DNA from: an uncultured Muribaculaceae bacterium
Lineage (GTDB): Bacteria > Bacteroidota > Bacteroidia > Bacteroidales > Muribaculaceae
Reading direction: 5' to 3'
Length of the DNA stretch: 64,000 nt
NCBI GenBank assembly: GCA_904501735.1
Contig: CAJGBY010000003.1
Coordinates: 85,607-149,606, forward strand
Below, one piece after another: positions 42,691-51,316 of this stretch. The first letter of the stretch is position 1. Each line of letters starts with the position of its first letter. The translations under genes and the position numbers were made by a program. The notes under the pieces are model-generated. The model saw only the letters and a program-made list of their open reading frames with translations. It was not told where the DNA came from and made no database searches.

Positions 42691-43479
42691 TTTGTTGTAG
42701 TAGGTAATGCCTGCGATGAGAAGGCGGAGGTTGGTGAAGACTCCTAGATGGTTGGCTTTGTTGAGGCGATACGCTTTGAGAATGAGTCGTAGTGGCGCTG
42801 TGCAAGGGTATACAATACCGATATAAGCCCCTTCAGCCATGATAACACCGTGATTGTCGACGCGTGTGGATGATGTGGTGGGGTGGTCGTGCTCTACTAT
42901 AACTATTGGAAAGTAGTGGCAGTTTAACTCCATAGTTACAGCATCATGTATGAATAGATTTTCTTCACCCGATTGTAATGTTGGAGCACCAAGTCCGAAA
43001 AGTTCATTAAACCATAGCTTGTGTTGAATAGATGTGCGTCGAAAAGCTATTTCGAATGATGTGACATAATACCCTTTTGCAAATGTATTTAAGTTAAAAG
43101 AATAATCGGGGTAGAATTTGTTCTCATAGCTTGATTTCATTCGGAATGTGGCTAAATCGAGTGCCGCATCATTGTGGAATGTATCTATTATGTTTGTGAA
43201 GTAAGATTGCTGATATGCGCAATCGTCGTCGGCAATGAGACAGATATCGGCCGATGCGTGACGGATGGCATTGTTGCGATTGCGACTCAATCCTCGTCCT
43301 TGCAAAGTAACAATCTTGATGTCGTTGCGTTGAAGCGGCTCGGGTACATCGGTAGGAGTGAAATCGGCTGAATGTTGCCACGAAATGAGGTAGCTCACTC
43401 CTTCGATAGGGGCAAGAATGAGGCGATCGATGTTGTTGATGCCATTGTCGATGGTGCAAACTAATACTTCGAGTGTCAT
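42679..43479 (-). CDS. Glycosyltransferase family 2
   Basis: The 266-residue GT2-like enzyme has a GT-A fold. It shows LSRNRNNAIRHASADICLIADDDCAY (about 61-86), where DDD is the metal/nucleotide-sugar site, and a second acidic region ELFGLGAPTLQSGEENLFIHD near the catalytic base. It has no membrane segment. It overlaps the upstream GT4 gene by four bases (ATGA), so both act in one pathway. The sugar donor cannot be read from the sequence. Confidence 0.88.
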   Translation of the reverse strand: MTLEVLVCTIDNGINNIDRLILAPIEGVSYLISWQHSADFTPTDVPEPLQRNDIKIVTLQGRGLSRNRNNAIRHASADICLIADDDCAYQQSYFTNIIDTFHNDAALDLATFRMKSSYENKFYPDYSFNLNTFAKGYYVTSFEIAFRRTSIQHKLWFNELFGLGAPTLQSGEENLFIHDAVTMELNCHYFPIVIVEHDHPTTSSTRVDNHGVIMAEGAYIGIVYPCTAPLRLILKAYRLNKANHLGVFTNLRLLIAGITYYNKQKK

Positions 43480-44588
43480 TTCGTGATGATTTTGTTCCAG
43501 AAATCGATGTGCTTTTGAGCTACTATGCGACTATCGTTGTGCTTGACCACAAATTCGCGACTTGTGCGTGATAGAGCAGGGAGTTGGCTCTTATTGAGTA
43601 CAATCCATTCGAGTTTGTTGTAAATGTCGTCTTCGGTTAGAGGCGATACATTGATGATGGGGCGATTGGTAGTTTCGCCTATGAAATCGTAGAATTCGGG
43701 TTCGGCTCCCGACACAGCAATCATACCTTGTGCCATAGCCATGAGGGCGTTGGTGGCAGGAGTGTAGGAATAGAGTTGGTCGAGAATAACATGCGAAGAG
43801 CTCATAAGGTTGACATATTCCTTGAAAGGAACACTTTCGGCTATGGCAAGTTCGCATAGCTGTGGATATCGCTCAGTGATGCGTTGTGCTGCATAGAGCA
43901 AGCGGTCGGCACCTTTGAGGATAGTTTTTTGACGCTGAATGCCTATGAAAAAGCGTACTTTTTGAGGCTCTGACTCGATGTATCGAGGTTTGAAAGCATC
44001 GGTGTCGATAGGAATTCCCGCATAGGCAAGAGGAATGCTTTGATTCTTGTAGGAAACAAAGTATTCATAAAGGCATGCCACAATGCCGTCCATGTTGTTG
44101 ATGAAGTGATGGTGATAGTTTACCACTTCGGGGTTGTCCCAATGGTTGTGCTGAGTCCATTCGTGCGATTCGACATAGGGCGAAGGTTTGTCGCCAAGGA
44201 GGAAGTCGGAATAGCGGAAAGTGCTACCATCGTGGCAAGTAGACAGATAGTCGTAGTCGGTGCAACATGCCGAATAGAACAAGTAACGATTGTGTTGTTT
44301 CAAGAACGCCAACACTTGGGCAAGCTTGTTGGGCTTGAGTGAAAGGAAGTGTGGGTTGATGAAATGAACGATGTCATAGCCACACATTTTAGCGAGAAGA
44401 AAAGGCAACTTAGCTGCAAATTTTGCCGTGCCGAGAATGCCATCTTCGCGAGAGATGTCGATGTCGCCAGCGATGCGTTGCCAAGAGTTTGCCATAGATG
44501 CTACGACACACTCATGCCCAGCACTACGCAAAGCGTGTGCTAAAGTGTTGTGGAAATTGCTTACATCGCCTAAAAAAAGAATCTTCAT
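43476..44588 (-). CDS. Glycosyltransferase (GT4-like), paralogue of the divergent neighbour
   Basis: The 370-residue GT-B enzyme begins MKILFLGDVSNFHNTLAHAL and has a C-terminal donor-binding half with FIGIQRQKTILKGADRLL, VILDQLYSYTPATNALMAMAQG and AVSGAEPEFYDFIGE. It is clearly related along its length to the gene at 44678, which is on the other strand. Shared landmarks include the N-terminus, FRYSDFLLGDK versus FRYGDFNIGDK, and DQLYSYTP. It is likely a lipopolysaccharide or surface-glycan sugar transferase, coupled to the GT2 gene by a four-base overlap. Confidence 0.88.
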   Translation of the reverse strand: MKILFLGDVSNFHNTLAHALRSAGHECVVASMANSWQRIAGDIDISREDGILGTAKFAAKLPFLLAKMCGYDIVHFINPHFLSLKPNKLAQVLAFLKQHNRYLFYSACCTDYDYLSTCHDGSTFRYSDFLLGDKPSPYVESHEWTQHNHWDNPEVVNYHHHFINNMDGIVACLYEYFVSYKNQSIPLAYAGIPIDTDAFKPRYIESEPQKVRFFIGIQRQKTILKGADRLLYAAQRITERYPQLCELAIAESVPFKEYVNLMSSSHVILDQLYSYTPATNALMAMAQGMIAVSGAEPEFYDFIGETTNRPIINVSPLTEDDIYNKLEWIVLNKSQLPALSRTSREFVVKHNDSRIVAQKHIDFWNKIITK

Positions 44589-44661
44589 CGCTTAAATGTT
44601 CTATCCACTGCGAAATTACAAAAGTTTGTCGAAAAAACGAGGAGAGTAAGCCCTTTTTTCG

Positions 44662-44669
44662 TATTTTTG
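44662..44669 (+). promoter_or_regulatory. -7 box very close to a start codon
   Basis: TATTTTTG matches TAnnTTTG and ends eight bases before the ATG at 44678. Transcription starting about seven bases downstream would give an almost leaderless mRNA. No consensus -33 TTTG is seen at the right spacing. Confidence 0.45.
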
Positions 44670-44677
44670 TAGCTGTT

Positions 44678-45787
44678 ATGAAGATTTTATTGGTTGGCGA
44701 GTATAGCAATGTGCACTGGACCCTTGCAAAGGGGCTACGCGAGTTGGGACATACCGTAACAGTGGCATCGAATGGGGATTTTTGGAAAAATTATCCTCGC
44801 GATATTGATTTGCGTCGCGACTCGTTGGGCAAGAAAGACACATTGTCGTTCATGTGGCGATTGGCAAAGGCGTTGCCCAAGATGCGAGGTTACGATGTGG
44901 TGCAACTCATCAATCCAGTGTTTGTGGAACTCACTCCCGATAAGATATACCCAATATATAACTACTTGAGGAAGCATAACAAGAAAGTGTTCCTATCGTC
45001 GAGTGGAATGGATTATTATTGGGTGAAAACTGGGCTTGAAAAAGTGTTCCGTTATGGCGATTTCAATATAGGCGATAAATTGCGTCAATGTGCTATGAAT
45101 GATAGGTTTATAGCTGAGTATATGCAAGGCCCTAAGCGCGAATTGAACGAATATATAGCCAATGATTGTGATGGCATCATTGCGGGACTTTATGAGTATG
45201 ATGTGTGTTATCGACGAGCTTTCCCTGAGAAAACACAATTCATACCATTCCCGATAGATAGAAGCGAAATTGTGCCACGCATTCCGCATTCCGAAAGTGA
45301 AAAGTTGAGAGTGTTTGTGGGTGTGCAGAAAAGCCGAGAAGAGTATAAAGGAACCGATGTGATGTATCCTTGTTTGCTCAAACTTAAAGAGAAGTATCCC
45401 GATAAGGTGGAAGTTGTTCGTGTGGAATCGGTGCCATATCAAGAGTATTGCGACTTGATGAACACGAGCGATGTACTAATCGACCAATTATATTCGTATA
45501 CACCATCGATGAATCCACTCCTTGCAATGGCCAAAGGTCTTGTGGTAGTTGGAGGTGGTGAAGAAGAAAACTATGAAATCCTTGGCGAAACCGAAATTCG
45601 CCCGATAGTGAATGTACTGCCCGATGTGGACGATGTGTATGCCAAACTTGAATCGTTGGTGCTTAATCCAGCCGATGTGGCTCGTCGTCAACGCGAGAGT
45701 GTGGTGTATATAGAGCGTCATCACGACCATAAGAAGGTGGCAGCACAATATGTGGAATTCTGGAACAAGAAAGGAGGCAAGAAATGA
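44678..45787 (+). CDS. Glycosyltransferase (GT4-like), paralogue of the divergent neighbour
   Basis: The frame is open from 44498, but that extension runs into the divergent gene. Met at 44678 (MKILLVGEYSNVHWTLA) matches the start of its paralogue and follows a -7 box. The 369-residue product has GT-B features: IPFPIDRSEIVPRIP, FVGVQKSREEYKGTDVM and DVLIDQLYSYTPSMNPLLAMAKGL, with EEENYEILGE at the donor site. It overlaps the next gene by four bases (ATGA), in an operon of plus-strand glycosyltransferases. Confidence 0.88.
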   Translation: MKILLVGEYSNVHWTLAKGLRELGHTVTVASNGDFWKNYPRDIDLRRDSLGKKDTLSFMWRLAKALPKMRGYDVVQLINPVFVELTPDKIYPIYNYLRKHNKKVFLSSSGMDYYWVKTGLEKVFRYGDFNIGDKLRQCAMNDRFIAEYMQGPKRELNEYIANDCDGIIAGLYEYDVCYRRAFPEKTQFIPFPIDRSEIVPRIPHSESEKLRVFVGVQKSREEYKGTDVMYPCLLKLKEKYPDKVEVVRVESVPYQEYCDLMNTSDVLIDQLYSYTPSMNPLLAMAKGLVVVGGGEEENYEILGETEIRPIVNVLPDVDDVYAKLESLVLNPADVARRQRESVVYIERHHDHKKVAAQYVEFWNKKGGKK

Positions 45788-46716
45788 GCATAAAGTTGAG
45801 TGTAATAGTTCCAGTGTATAACATGGAGGATTATCTCGATACTTGTGTAAAAAGTTTGCTCAAACAAGGTGTTGAGGATATTGAAATTATACTTGTAGAC
45901 GACTGCTCGATAGATCATAGCGGAGTGCTATGTGACGAATGGGCCGAGAAAGACAGCAGAATAAGAGTGATTCATTGTGCCGAGAACGGTGGGTTGAGTG
46001 AAGCTCGAAATCGAGGTCTTGCAGAGGCTCCAGGCGAGTATGTTACCTTTGTGGATTCGGATGACTTTGTGGCCGAAAACACTTATCAGGCAAATGTGGC
46101 ACTATTGGACGCTAATCGCGATGTAGCTGTGCTCGAATTCCCTGTAAATGTGGACTATGGGTCGATAAAAGCCCGAGAAGTAGTGCCAGGAAAGAATGAA
46201 AAAGTGTCGTTCGTAGAATGGATAGAGCAAAAGGGTTATTACCATTGTTATGCTTGGAATAAGATATATCGTAGAAGCGTGTGGCAAGGGCAACAATTTC
46301 CTAAGGGCAAATTGATGGAAGACTTGTTTACTATTCCATATTTGTTGTCGTCGGTTGATAAGATAATGTTGTCGGATGAGGGAATGTATTACTACTGCAG
46401 TCGTGAAGGAACGATATCTCGTAGTGTGAATCCTCGTAGTGCAGGCGACTATCTGCGTGCCTATGTGCAACTATATGAATGGCTTAAGGAATGCAAGGAT
46501 ATGAGCGAAATGGTGCTCGATGATGTGTACTTGCGAATGAGTAATGCGCATATAATAATGCTGCAACTTGGCGAAAAAAGAGAATTGCCACGCCGAAGAA
46601 TTCCTCTAAATCGTGCTGTAAAGTCGGCAATGCCATTGAAGGCTGTGGCGTGCTCTATGTTGGGCAGTAACTATAGTGTATTTGTGGCTAAGTTGCGCAA
46701 GCTATTAAAGAAATAA
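45784..46716 (+). CDS. Glycosyltransferase family 2
   Basis: The 310-residue GT2 has the full N-terminal signature: SVIVPVYNMEDYLDTCVKSLLKQ, EIILVDDCSIDHSG, NGGLSEARNRGLAEAPGEYVTFVDSDD (DxD site near residue 96). The C-terminal KGKLMEDLFTIPYLL fits the family's acceptor region. No membrane helix. It is coupled to the preceding GT4 by a four-base overlap. Confidence 0.93.
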   Translation: MSIKLSVIVPVYNMEDYLDTCVKSLLKQGVEDIEIILVDDCSIDHSGVLCDEWAEKDSRIRVIHCAENGGLSEARNRGLAEAPGEYVTFVDSDDFVAENTYQANVALLDANRDVAVLEFPVNVDYGSIKAREVVPGKNEKVSFVEWIEQKGYYHCYAWNKIYRRSVWQGQQFPKGKLMEDLFTIPYLLSSVDKIMLSDEGMYYYCSREGTISRSVNPRSAGDYLRAYVQLYEWLKECKDMSEMVLDDVYLRMSNAHIIMLQLGEKRELPRRRIPLNRAVKSAMPLKAVACSMLGSNYSVFVAKLRKLLKK

Positions 46717-46720
46717 ACCT

Positions 46721-46728
46721 TATCTTTG
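46721..46728 (+). promoter_or_regulatory. -7 box very close to a start codon
   Basis: TATCTTTG, a perfect -7 consensus, ends seven bases before the ATG at 46736. A transcript starting there would have essentially no leader. No clear -33 TTTG is seen. Confidence 0.5.
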
Positions 46729-46735
46729 CAATAAG

Positions 46736-47677
46736 ATGCTTATATCGATAGTCATACCAGTGTATAACAGAGCGGAAATGGTGAAAGAAACGCTTGACTC
46801 GGTGAGCCGACAGACTCATCGCCCGCTTCATGTTGTGTTGGTTGACAATAATTCTACCGATAATAGTTTGGCTGTCCTACAAGAATTCAAGAAGCAACAC
46901 GAAACTCATGATTTTAAGATAGATGTGTTGAGTGAGGCGAAAGCAGGTGCGTGTGCAGCTCGTAACGCAGGTGCTCGCTTGGTGGACAGTGAGTGGCTGA
47001 TGTTCTTCGATAGTGATGACACTATGGATGAATGTTTGGTAGCAAAATATGTCGAAAAAATAGCGGAATGTGGAGGTAATGTAGATGTGGTAACCACCGA
47101 TGCCGGTTTTAATGAGAACGGCAAGGTGAGCCGAGTTCGTTTTGCTCGTTCCAATTTCTTTGAAAATCATATTTTCCATTCGAACCTATCGACACAGCGA
47201 TATATAATGCGCCGCGAGTTGCTTGAGCGTGCTGGTGGCTGGAATGAGACTGTGCAATGTTGGAATGACTGGGAACTTGGCGTGAGGGTGTTGTTGCAAA
47301 ATCCTCGTGTGGCAGTGGTGGATGACGGAGTGTATGTGCATGTGCGAGTGCATAATGAGTCGATAACTGGAGCAAAGTATTCGCAAAATCCTCAACGAAA
47401 AGAATTGGCTATTGCAACTGCAATTAAGGCAGTGGAACAATCGGACTTTAAAGGAAAAGAACGATTGGTGAAATTGTTGAAGATGCGCCGATTTGTGCTT
47501 GCTGGATTGTTCTTAAAAGAAGGCGAAAATGAGTTGGCACAACGCTATTATGATGAGTCTTATGATGCAGTGAAAGAGGATTGTAGGTTGAAGTGGCTTG
47601 CGCCGATGGTATATCGATATGTAGGCTGTGGTGGACGAGGTATCGACCGCTTGATAAGATGGATTGTGAAGGGTTAA
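46736..47677 (+). CDS. Glycosyltransferase family 2
   Basis: The 313-residue GT2 has ISIVIPVYNRAEMVKETLDSV, VVLVDNNSTDNSL, GACAARNAGARLVDSEWLMFFDSDD (about residues 71-97) and a typical GGWNETVQCWNDWELGVRV acceptor/catalytic-base segment. It follows the previous GT2 by 19 bases but has its own -7 box. Its stop codon overlaps that of the convergent gene (TTAA), leaving no room for a terminator between them. Confidence 0.93.
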   Translation: MLISIVIPVYNRAEMVKETLDSVSRQTHRPLHVVLVDNNSTDNSLAVLQEFKKQHETHDFKIDVLSEAKAGACAARNAGARLVDSEWLMFFDSDDTMDECLVAKYVEKIAECGGNVDVVTTDAGFNENGKVSRVRFARSNFFENHIFHSNLSTQRYIMRRELLERAGGWNETVQCWNDWELGVRVLLQNPRVAVVDDGVYVHVRVHNESITGAKYSQNPQRKELAIATAIKAVEQSDFKGKERLVKLLKMRRFVLAGLFLKEGENELAQRYYDESYDAVKEDCRLKWLAPMVYRYVGCGGRGIDRLIRWIVKG

Positions 47678-48687
47678 TAATTCTGATTTCGGCTCTTTAA
47701 TTTCAGTATAAAACGAATCGTTTTAGCCCACACAAGCATAGAATGGTAGTTGTGGGAGAAAGCTCGAAGTAAATTGTATTTTAGATTGCTACCCAATTTA
47801 GGGAGAGGGTAATAGCCTATCTCATTGAGTTGTGATAATGCGTTGCGCTTGTCGGTGTGGCTTGATGTGCTATTGAGGACATTGTAGACATAGTCGCAAA
47901 TTAGAAACGACATGCGGCTGTTGATAGCATTGGTTTGAATATCAGTGATTTGAGATGACGATTTGAGGGAAGCTGTGAACTTCAATGTTGCGAAGAAATC
48001 GTGGAAACTTCGTAGCCATTGCTGGCGTGTGGTGCGCGATGTGATAGAACCTTCGCGCTTGATATAGGCATATAGAGGAATGTTGGAAATGAGTACATCC
48101 TTAGCCTCGAAAAACACTTGAGTCAAGAAATATTCGTCTTCGTGAATGATGCCTTCGGGCATGGCTATGCCTTGGGTGTTTAGAAATGAGCGTCGATAAC
48201 AATAAGTGCAAGCACCCTTGATGATGTTGTGTGTGCTCATATATTCACAACCCGACTCGAAAGCAAGCGCCGTAGGTGAATAATGAGGAGCATGAATATT
48301 GCTGTCGTAAATGTGTAGCGAAGAGAATTTTATGATGTCATATTTTGATTCTTTCAGGCAAGGCAAAAGTTGGCCTATTGAATTGCTGAACCAAAAATCG
48401 TCGGAGTCGAGGAAGAAAATGTATTCGCCCGATGCAGCAGCTAAACCTGCGTTGCGAGCAGTACTAAGCCCTTTGTTTTCCTGCTTGATATAAGTTGAGT
48501 GATCGAAGGAGTCGAGAAGCGACTGAGTGCTGTGGGCGATAGGCGAAGGTGAGCCGTCGTTTACGAAAATCACCTCATAACTATTGTCTCCCCAGTCTTG
48601 GCTAAAAATACTGGTGAGGCACTTGTCGACAAGTTCGGTGGGAACATTGTAGAAAGGGATTATTATGCTACAAAGAATGTTGCTCAT
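47674..48687 (-). CDS. Glycosyltransferase family 2
   Basis: The frame allows an ATG at 48696, but that codon sits almost on the -7 box. ATG at 48687 (MSNILCSIIIPFYN) is preferred. The product has the GT2 motifs SIIIPFYNVPTELVDKCLTSI, EVIFVNDGSPSP, GLSTARNAGLAAASGEYIFFLDSDDFW and EGIIHEDEYFLTQVFFEA. It is monocistronic on the minus strand, convergent with the preceding GT2 gene. Confidence 0.92.
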   Translation of the reverse strand: MSNILCSIIIPFYNVPTELVDKCLTSIFSQDWGDNSYEVIFVNDGSPSPIAHSTQSLLDSFDHSTYIKQENKGLSTARNAGLAAASGEYIFFLDSDDFWFSNSIGQLLPCLKESKYDIIKFSSLHIYDSNIHAPHYSPTALAFESGCEYMSTHNIIKGACTYCYRRSFLNTQGIAMPEGIIHEDEYFLTQVFFEAKDVLISNIPLYAYIKREGSITSRTTRQQWLRSFHDFFATLKFTASLKSSSQITDIQTNAINSRMSFLICDYVYNVLNSTSSHTDKRNALSQLNEIGYYPLPKLGSNLKYNLLRAFSHNYHSMLVWAKTIRFILKLKSRNQNY

Positions 48688-48698
48688 AAAATACATTG

Positions 48699-48706
48699 CA
48701 AAAGTA
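48699..48706 (-). promoter_or_regulatory. -7 box very close to a start codon
   Basis: TACTTTTG on the minus strand ends 11 bases before the ATG at 48687, giving a predicted leader of about five nt. A -33 TTTG is not evident. Confidence 0.45.
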
Positions 48707-48845
48707 ATGAATAATTTGATTTTTTTGCGAGAAAAGACAATGGTAAAGTGTTATTTTCGAGATAAAAGGATTTTTTTTACTAACTTTGTGAGATTAATGA
48801 TAATACAGGGTATAAATACTGTAAGAAATAGGCTATAAGACTGAT

Positions 48846-50777
48846 ATGGCAGAAGAAAACACAATAAAAGATGCTGAGTTGAATGCAACCAGCGGTAACT
48901 ATGACAAACTTGTAACCCTTGAGGCGCTCGAGCACATTCGTCGTCGTCCTGGTATGTATATTGGAAAGCTTGGCGATGGTTCGCAAAGCGATGATGGTAT
49001 ATATGTGTTGTTCAAAGAAATAATGGACAATGCAATCGACGAACATGCAGCAGGTCATGGCTCAATGATAGAAGTGGAAGTGAGCGAAGGAATGGTTTCG
49101 ATACGCGACCATGGACGCGGTATACCACTTGACTATGTGAGTAAGGCTGCTACATTGATGAATACCAGTGGTAAGTTTGACACTCAGAACTATAAGAGCT
49201 CGGTGGGCTTGAATGGTGTGGGTTTGAAGGCTACAAATGCGTTGTCGGAGTGCTGCTTTGTGCAAAGTGTGCGTGACGGCATGACCTCGTATGCATCGTT
49301 TGAGTGTGGAAAGCTTGTGAGCGAAAGTGGTATTGTGCCAGCCGAAGCGGGTGCTCCAAACGGTACTTTGATTCAGTTTAAGCCAGATAATACAATATTT
49401 GTAAACTATAAATATAACGAAGACTTCGTGGAAAGAATGGTTAAAAACTATACCTTCTTGAACACAGGTCTTACAATCATATACAACGGAAAGAAATATC
49501 TATCGCGCAATGGTTTGAGCGACCTTGTGAACGAATATATGACCAATGATCCACTATATCCACTAATCCATTTCAAGGATAAGGATATCGAAGTGGTGAT
49601 AACTCACGCAGCGCAATATGGCGAAGAGTTCTATTCGTTTGTGAATGGTCAGCACACAACTCAAGGTGGTACACACCAAAGTGCATTCCGCGAAGCCTTG
49701 AGCCGTACTATCAAAGAATTCTTTAACAAAGGATTTGAGTATGCCGATATTCGCAATGGTATAGTGGCTGCAGTGAGTATAAAGGTTGTAGAACCTATCT
49801 TCGAGTCGCAAACAAAGATTCGCTTGGGTAGTACAGTGATGTATAAGGACGGACCTACTATCTACAAGTTTATCAACGACTTTATGAAGAAGGAACTCGA
49901 CAACTTCTTGCATAAAGAGCCACATGTAGCCGAAGTGATGCTACGCAAAATCACTGAGAGCGAAAAGGAACGCAAGGCTATGGCAGGTGTAACCAAGATT
50001 GCTCGAGAGCGTGCTAAGAAAGTGGCTTTGCATAACAAGAAATTGCGTGATTGTAGAGTTCACTTCAATGATACTAAGGGCGATAAGCGTGCCGAAAGTA
50101 TGATTTTCATCACTGAGGGTGACTCAGCGAGTGGTTCAATTACAAAGATTCGTGATGTGGAAACACAAGCAGTGTTCTCGTTGCGTGGTAAACCACTTAA
50201 TTCATATGGAAAGAAGCAAAAGGTGGTGTATGAAAATGAAGAATTCAACTTGCTACAAGCAGCACTCAATATAGAGGGTGGAATAGATGGATTGCGTTAC
50301 AACAAGGTGATTATTGCAACCGATGCCGATGTGGACGGAATGCACATACGCTTGTTGATGCTTACATTCTTGTTGCAATTCTTTCCAGAATTGGTGAAGA
50401 CAGGCCATGTGTATATTCTACAAACGCCATTGTTCCGTGTGCGCAACAAGAAAGAGGCAAAACGAAAGTCGCGTAAGGGGGGCACAGCTTCGCAAATAGC
50501 ACCAGAAACATATTATTGCTATACCGAGGAAGAACGCCTTGCAGCAATTGAGAAACTTGGCGAAAATGCCGAAATAACACGATTCAAAGGTCTTGGTGAA
50601 ATATCTCCTGAAGAATTTAAAGGATTTATCGGTCCTGATATGCGTCTCGATAGAGTGTCGTTGCGTAAGGAGGACTCGGTGAAGGAAATGCTTGAGTTCT
50701 ATATGGGTAAGAACACTATGGAACGCCAAAACTTCATTATTGATAACCTTGTAGTAGAAGATGACTCAGAATTGTAA
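48846..50777 (+). CDS. parE: DNA topoisomerase IV subunit B
   Basis: The ATPase subunit of the type IIA topoisomerase that decatenates daughter chromosomes. The 643-residue protein has the GHKL ATPase (RRRPGMYIG, EIMDNAIDEHAAGHG, VGLNGVGLKATNAL) and the TOPRIM domain with FITEGDSASGSI (about 420) and DADVDGMHIRLLML (about 495). It is shorter than typical GyrB and reads as ParE rather than GyrB by motif spacing. The partner parC is not in the window. A TAACTTTG -7 box lies at 48781-48788. Confidence 0.93.
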   Translation: MAEENTIKDAELNATSGNYDKLVTLEALEHIRRRPGMYIGKLGDGSQSDDGIYVLFKEIMDNAIDEHAAGHGSMIEVEVSEGMVSIRDHGRGIPLDYVSKAATLMNTSGKFDTQNYKSSVGLNGVGLKATNALSECCFVQSVRDGMTSYASFECGKLVSESGIVPAEAGAPNGTLIQFKPDNTIFVNYKYNEDFVERMVKNYTFLNTGLTIIYNGKKYLSRNGLSDLVNEYMTNDPLYPLIHFKDKDIEVVITHAAQYGEEFYSFVNGQHTTQGGTHQSAFREALSRTIKEFFNKGFEYADIRNGIVAAVSIKVVEPIFESQTKIRLGSTVMYKDGPTIYKFINDFMKKELDNFLHKEPHVAEVMLRKITESEKERKAMAGVTKIARERAKKVALHNKKLRDCRVHFNDTKGDKRAESMIFITEGDSASGSITKIRDVETQAVFSLRGKPLNSYGKKQKVVYENEEFNLLQAALNIEGGIDGLRYNKVIIATDADVDGMHIRLLMLTFLLQFFPELVKTGHVYILQTPLFRVRNKKEAKRKSRKGGTASQIAPETYYCYTEEERLAAIEKLGENAEITRFKGLGEISPEEFKGFIGPDMRLDRVSLRKEDSVKEMLEFYMGKNTMERQNFIIDNLVVEDDSEL

Positions 50778-51258
50778 ACAAGATAAGCGCGTGGCGATGT
50801 TCCCAGGAACATTCGACCCATTTACCATAGGACACGAGTCGATAGTAACGCGTGCGTTGGCACTTTTTGATGAAGTGGTGGTGGCAGTGGTGAACAATGC
50901 CGAGAAAAATTCGTTTATGTCATTAGACGATAGATTGAATTTTATAAGAAGCGTCTATGCCGAAAATCCACGAGTTCGCGTGGTGGCTTTCGGTGGGTTG
51001 ATGCTTGATGTGGCGCGTGCCGAAGGAGCTACTTGTGTGGTGAGAGGCGTGCGTACTGTTCAAGATTTTGAATATGAAAAGAATTTAGGTGATATTTATC
51101 GTGCTACTGGCGACCTCGAAACAGTGTTGTTATGCTCATATCCTGAAGTGGCATTTGTGAGTTCGACAATGGTGCGCGCGCACTTGATTCATGGGTATGA
51201 TGTAACACCATATTTGCCTAAGAATGCCGATAAATCGTTTTTGCCATGCTCGAAATAG
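50761..51258 (+). CDS. coaD: Pantetheine-phosphate adenylyltransferase
   Basis: Transfers AMP from ATP to 4'-phosphopantetheine, the fourth step of coenzyme A synthesis. The 165-residue enzyme has the nucleotidyltransferase motif PGTFDPFTIGH (about 15-25), GVRTVQDFEYEKNLG and the C-terminal SSTMVR. Its start lies inside the last 17 bases of parE, so translation is probably coupled. Confidence 0.96.
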   Translation: MTQNCKQDKRVAMFPGTFDPFTIGHESIVTRALALFDEVVVAVVNNAEKNSFMSLDDRLNFIRSVYAENPRVRVVAFGGLMLDVARAEGATCVVRGVRTVQDFEYEKNLGDIYRATGDLETVLLCSYPEVAFVSSTMVRAHLIHGYDVTPYLPKNADKSFLPCSK

Positions 51259-51316
51259 AGCAGAGAGAATGGGCAAAATGAAATAATGTAAGAAAAACAA
51301 TCAACTTAAGAGAACG

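Noticed and set aside
44498..44677. Longer N-terminus for the plus-strand GT4 gene
   Set aside because: The extension overlaps the divergent paralogue, and its residues are unlike the family start; the ATG at 44678 matches the paralogue's N-terminus.
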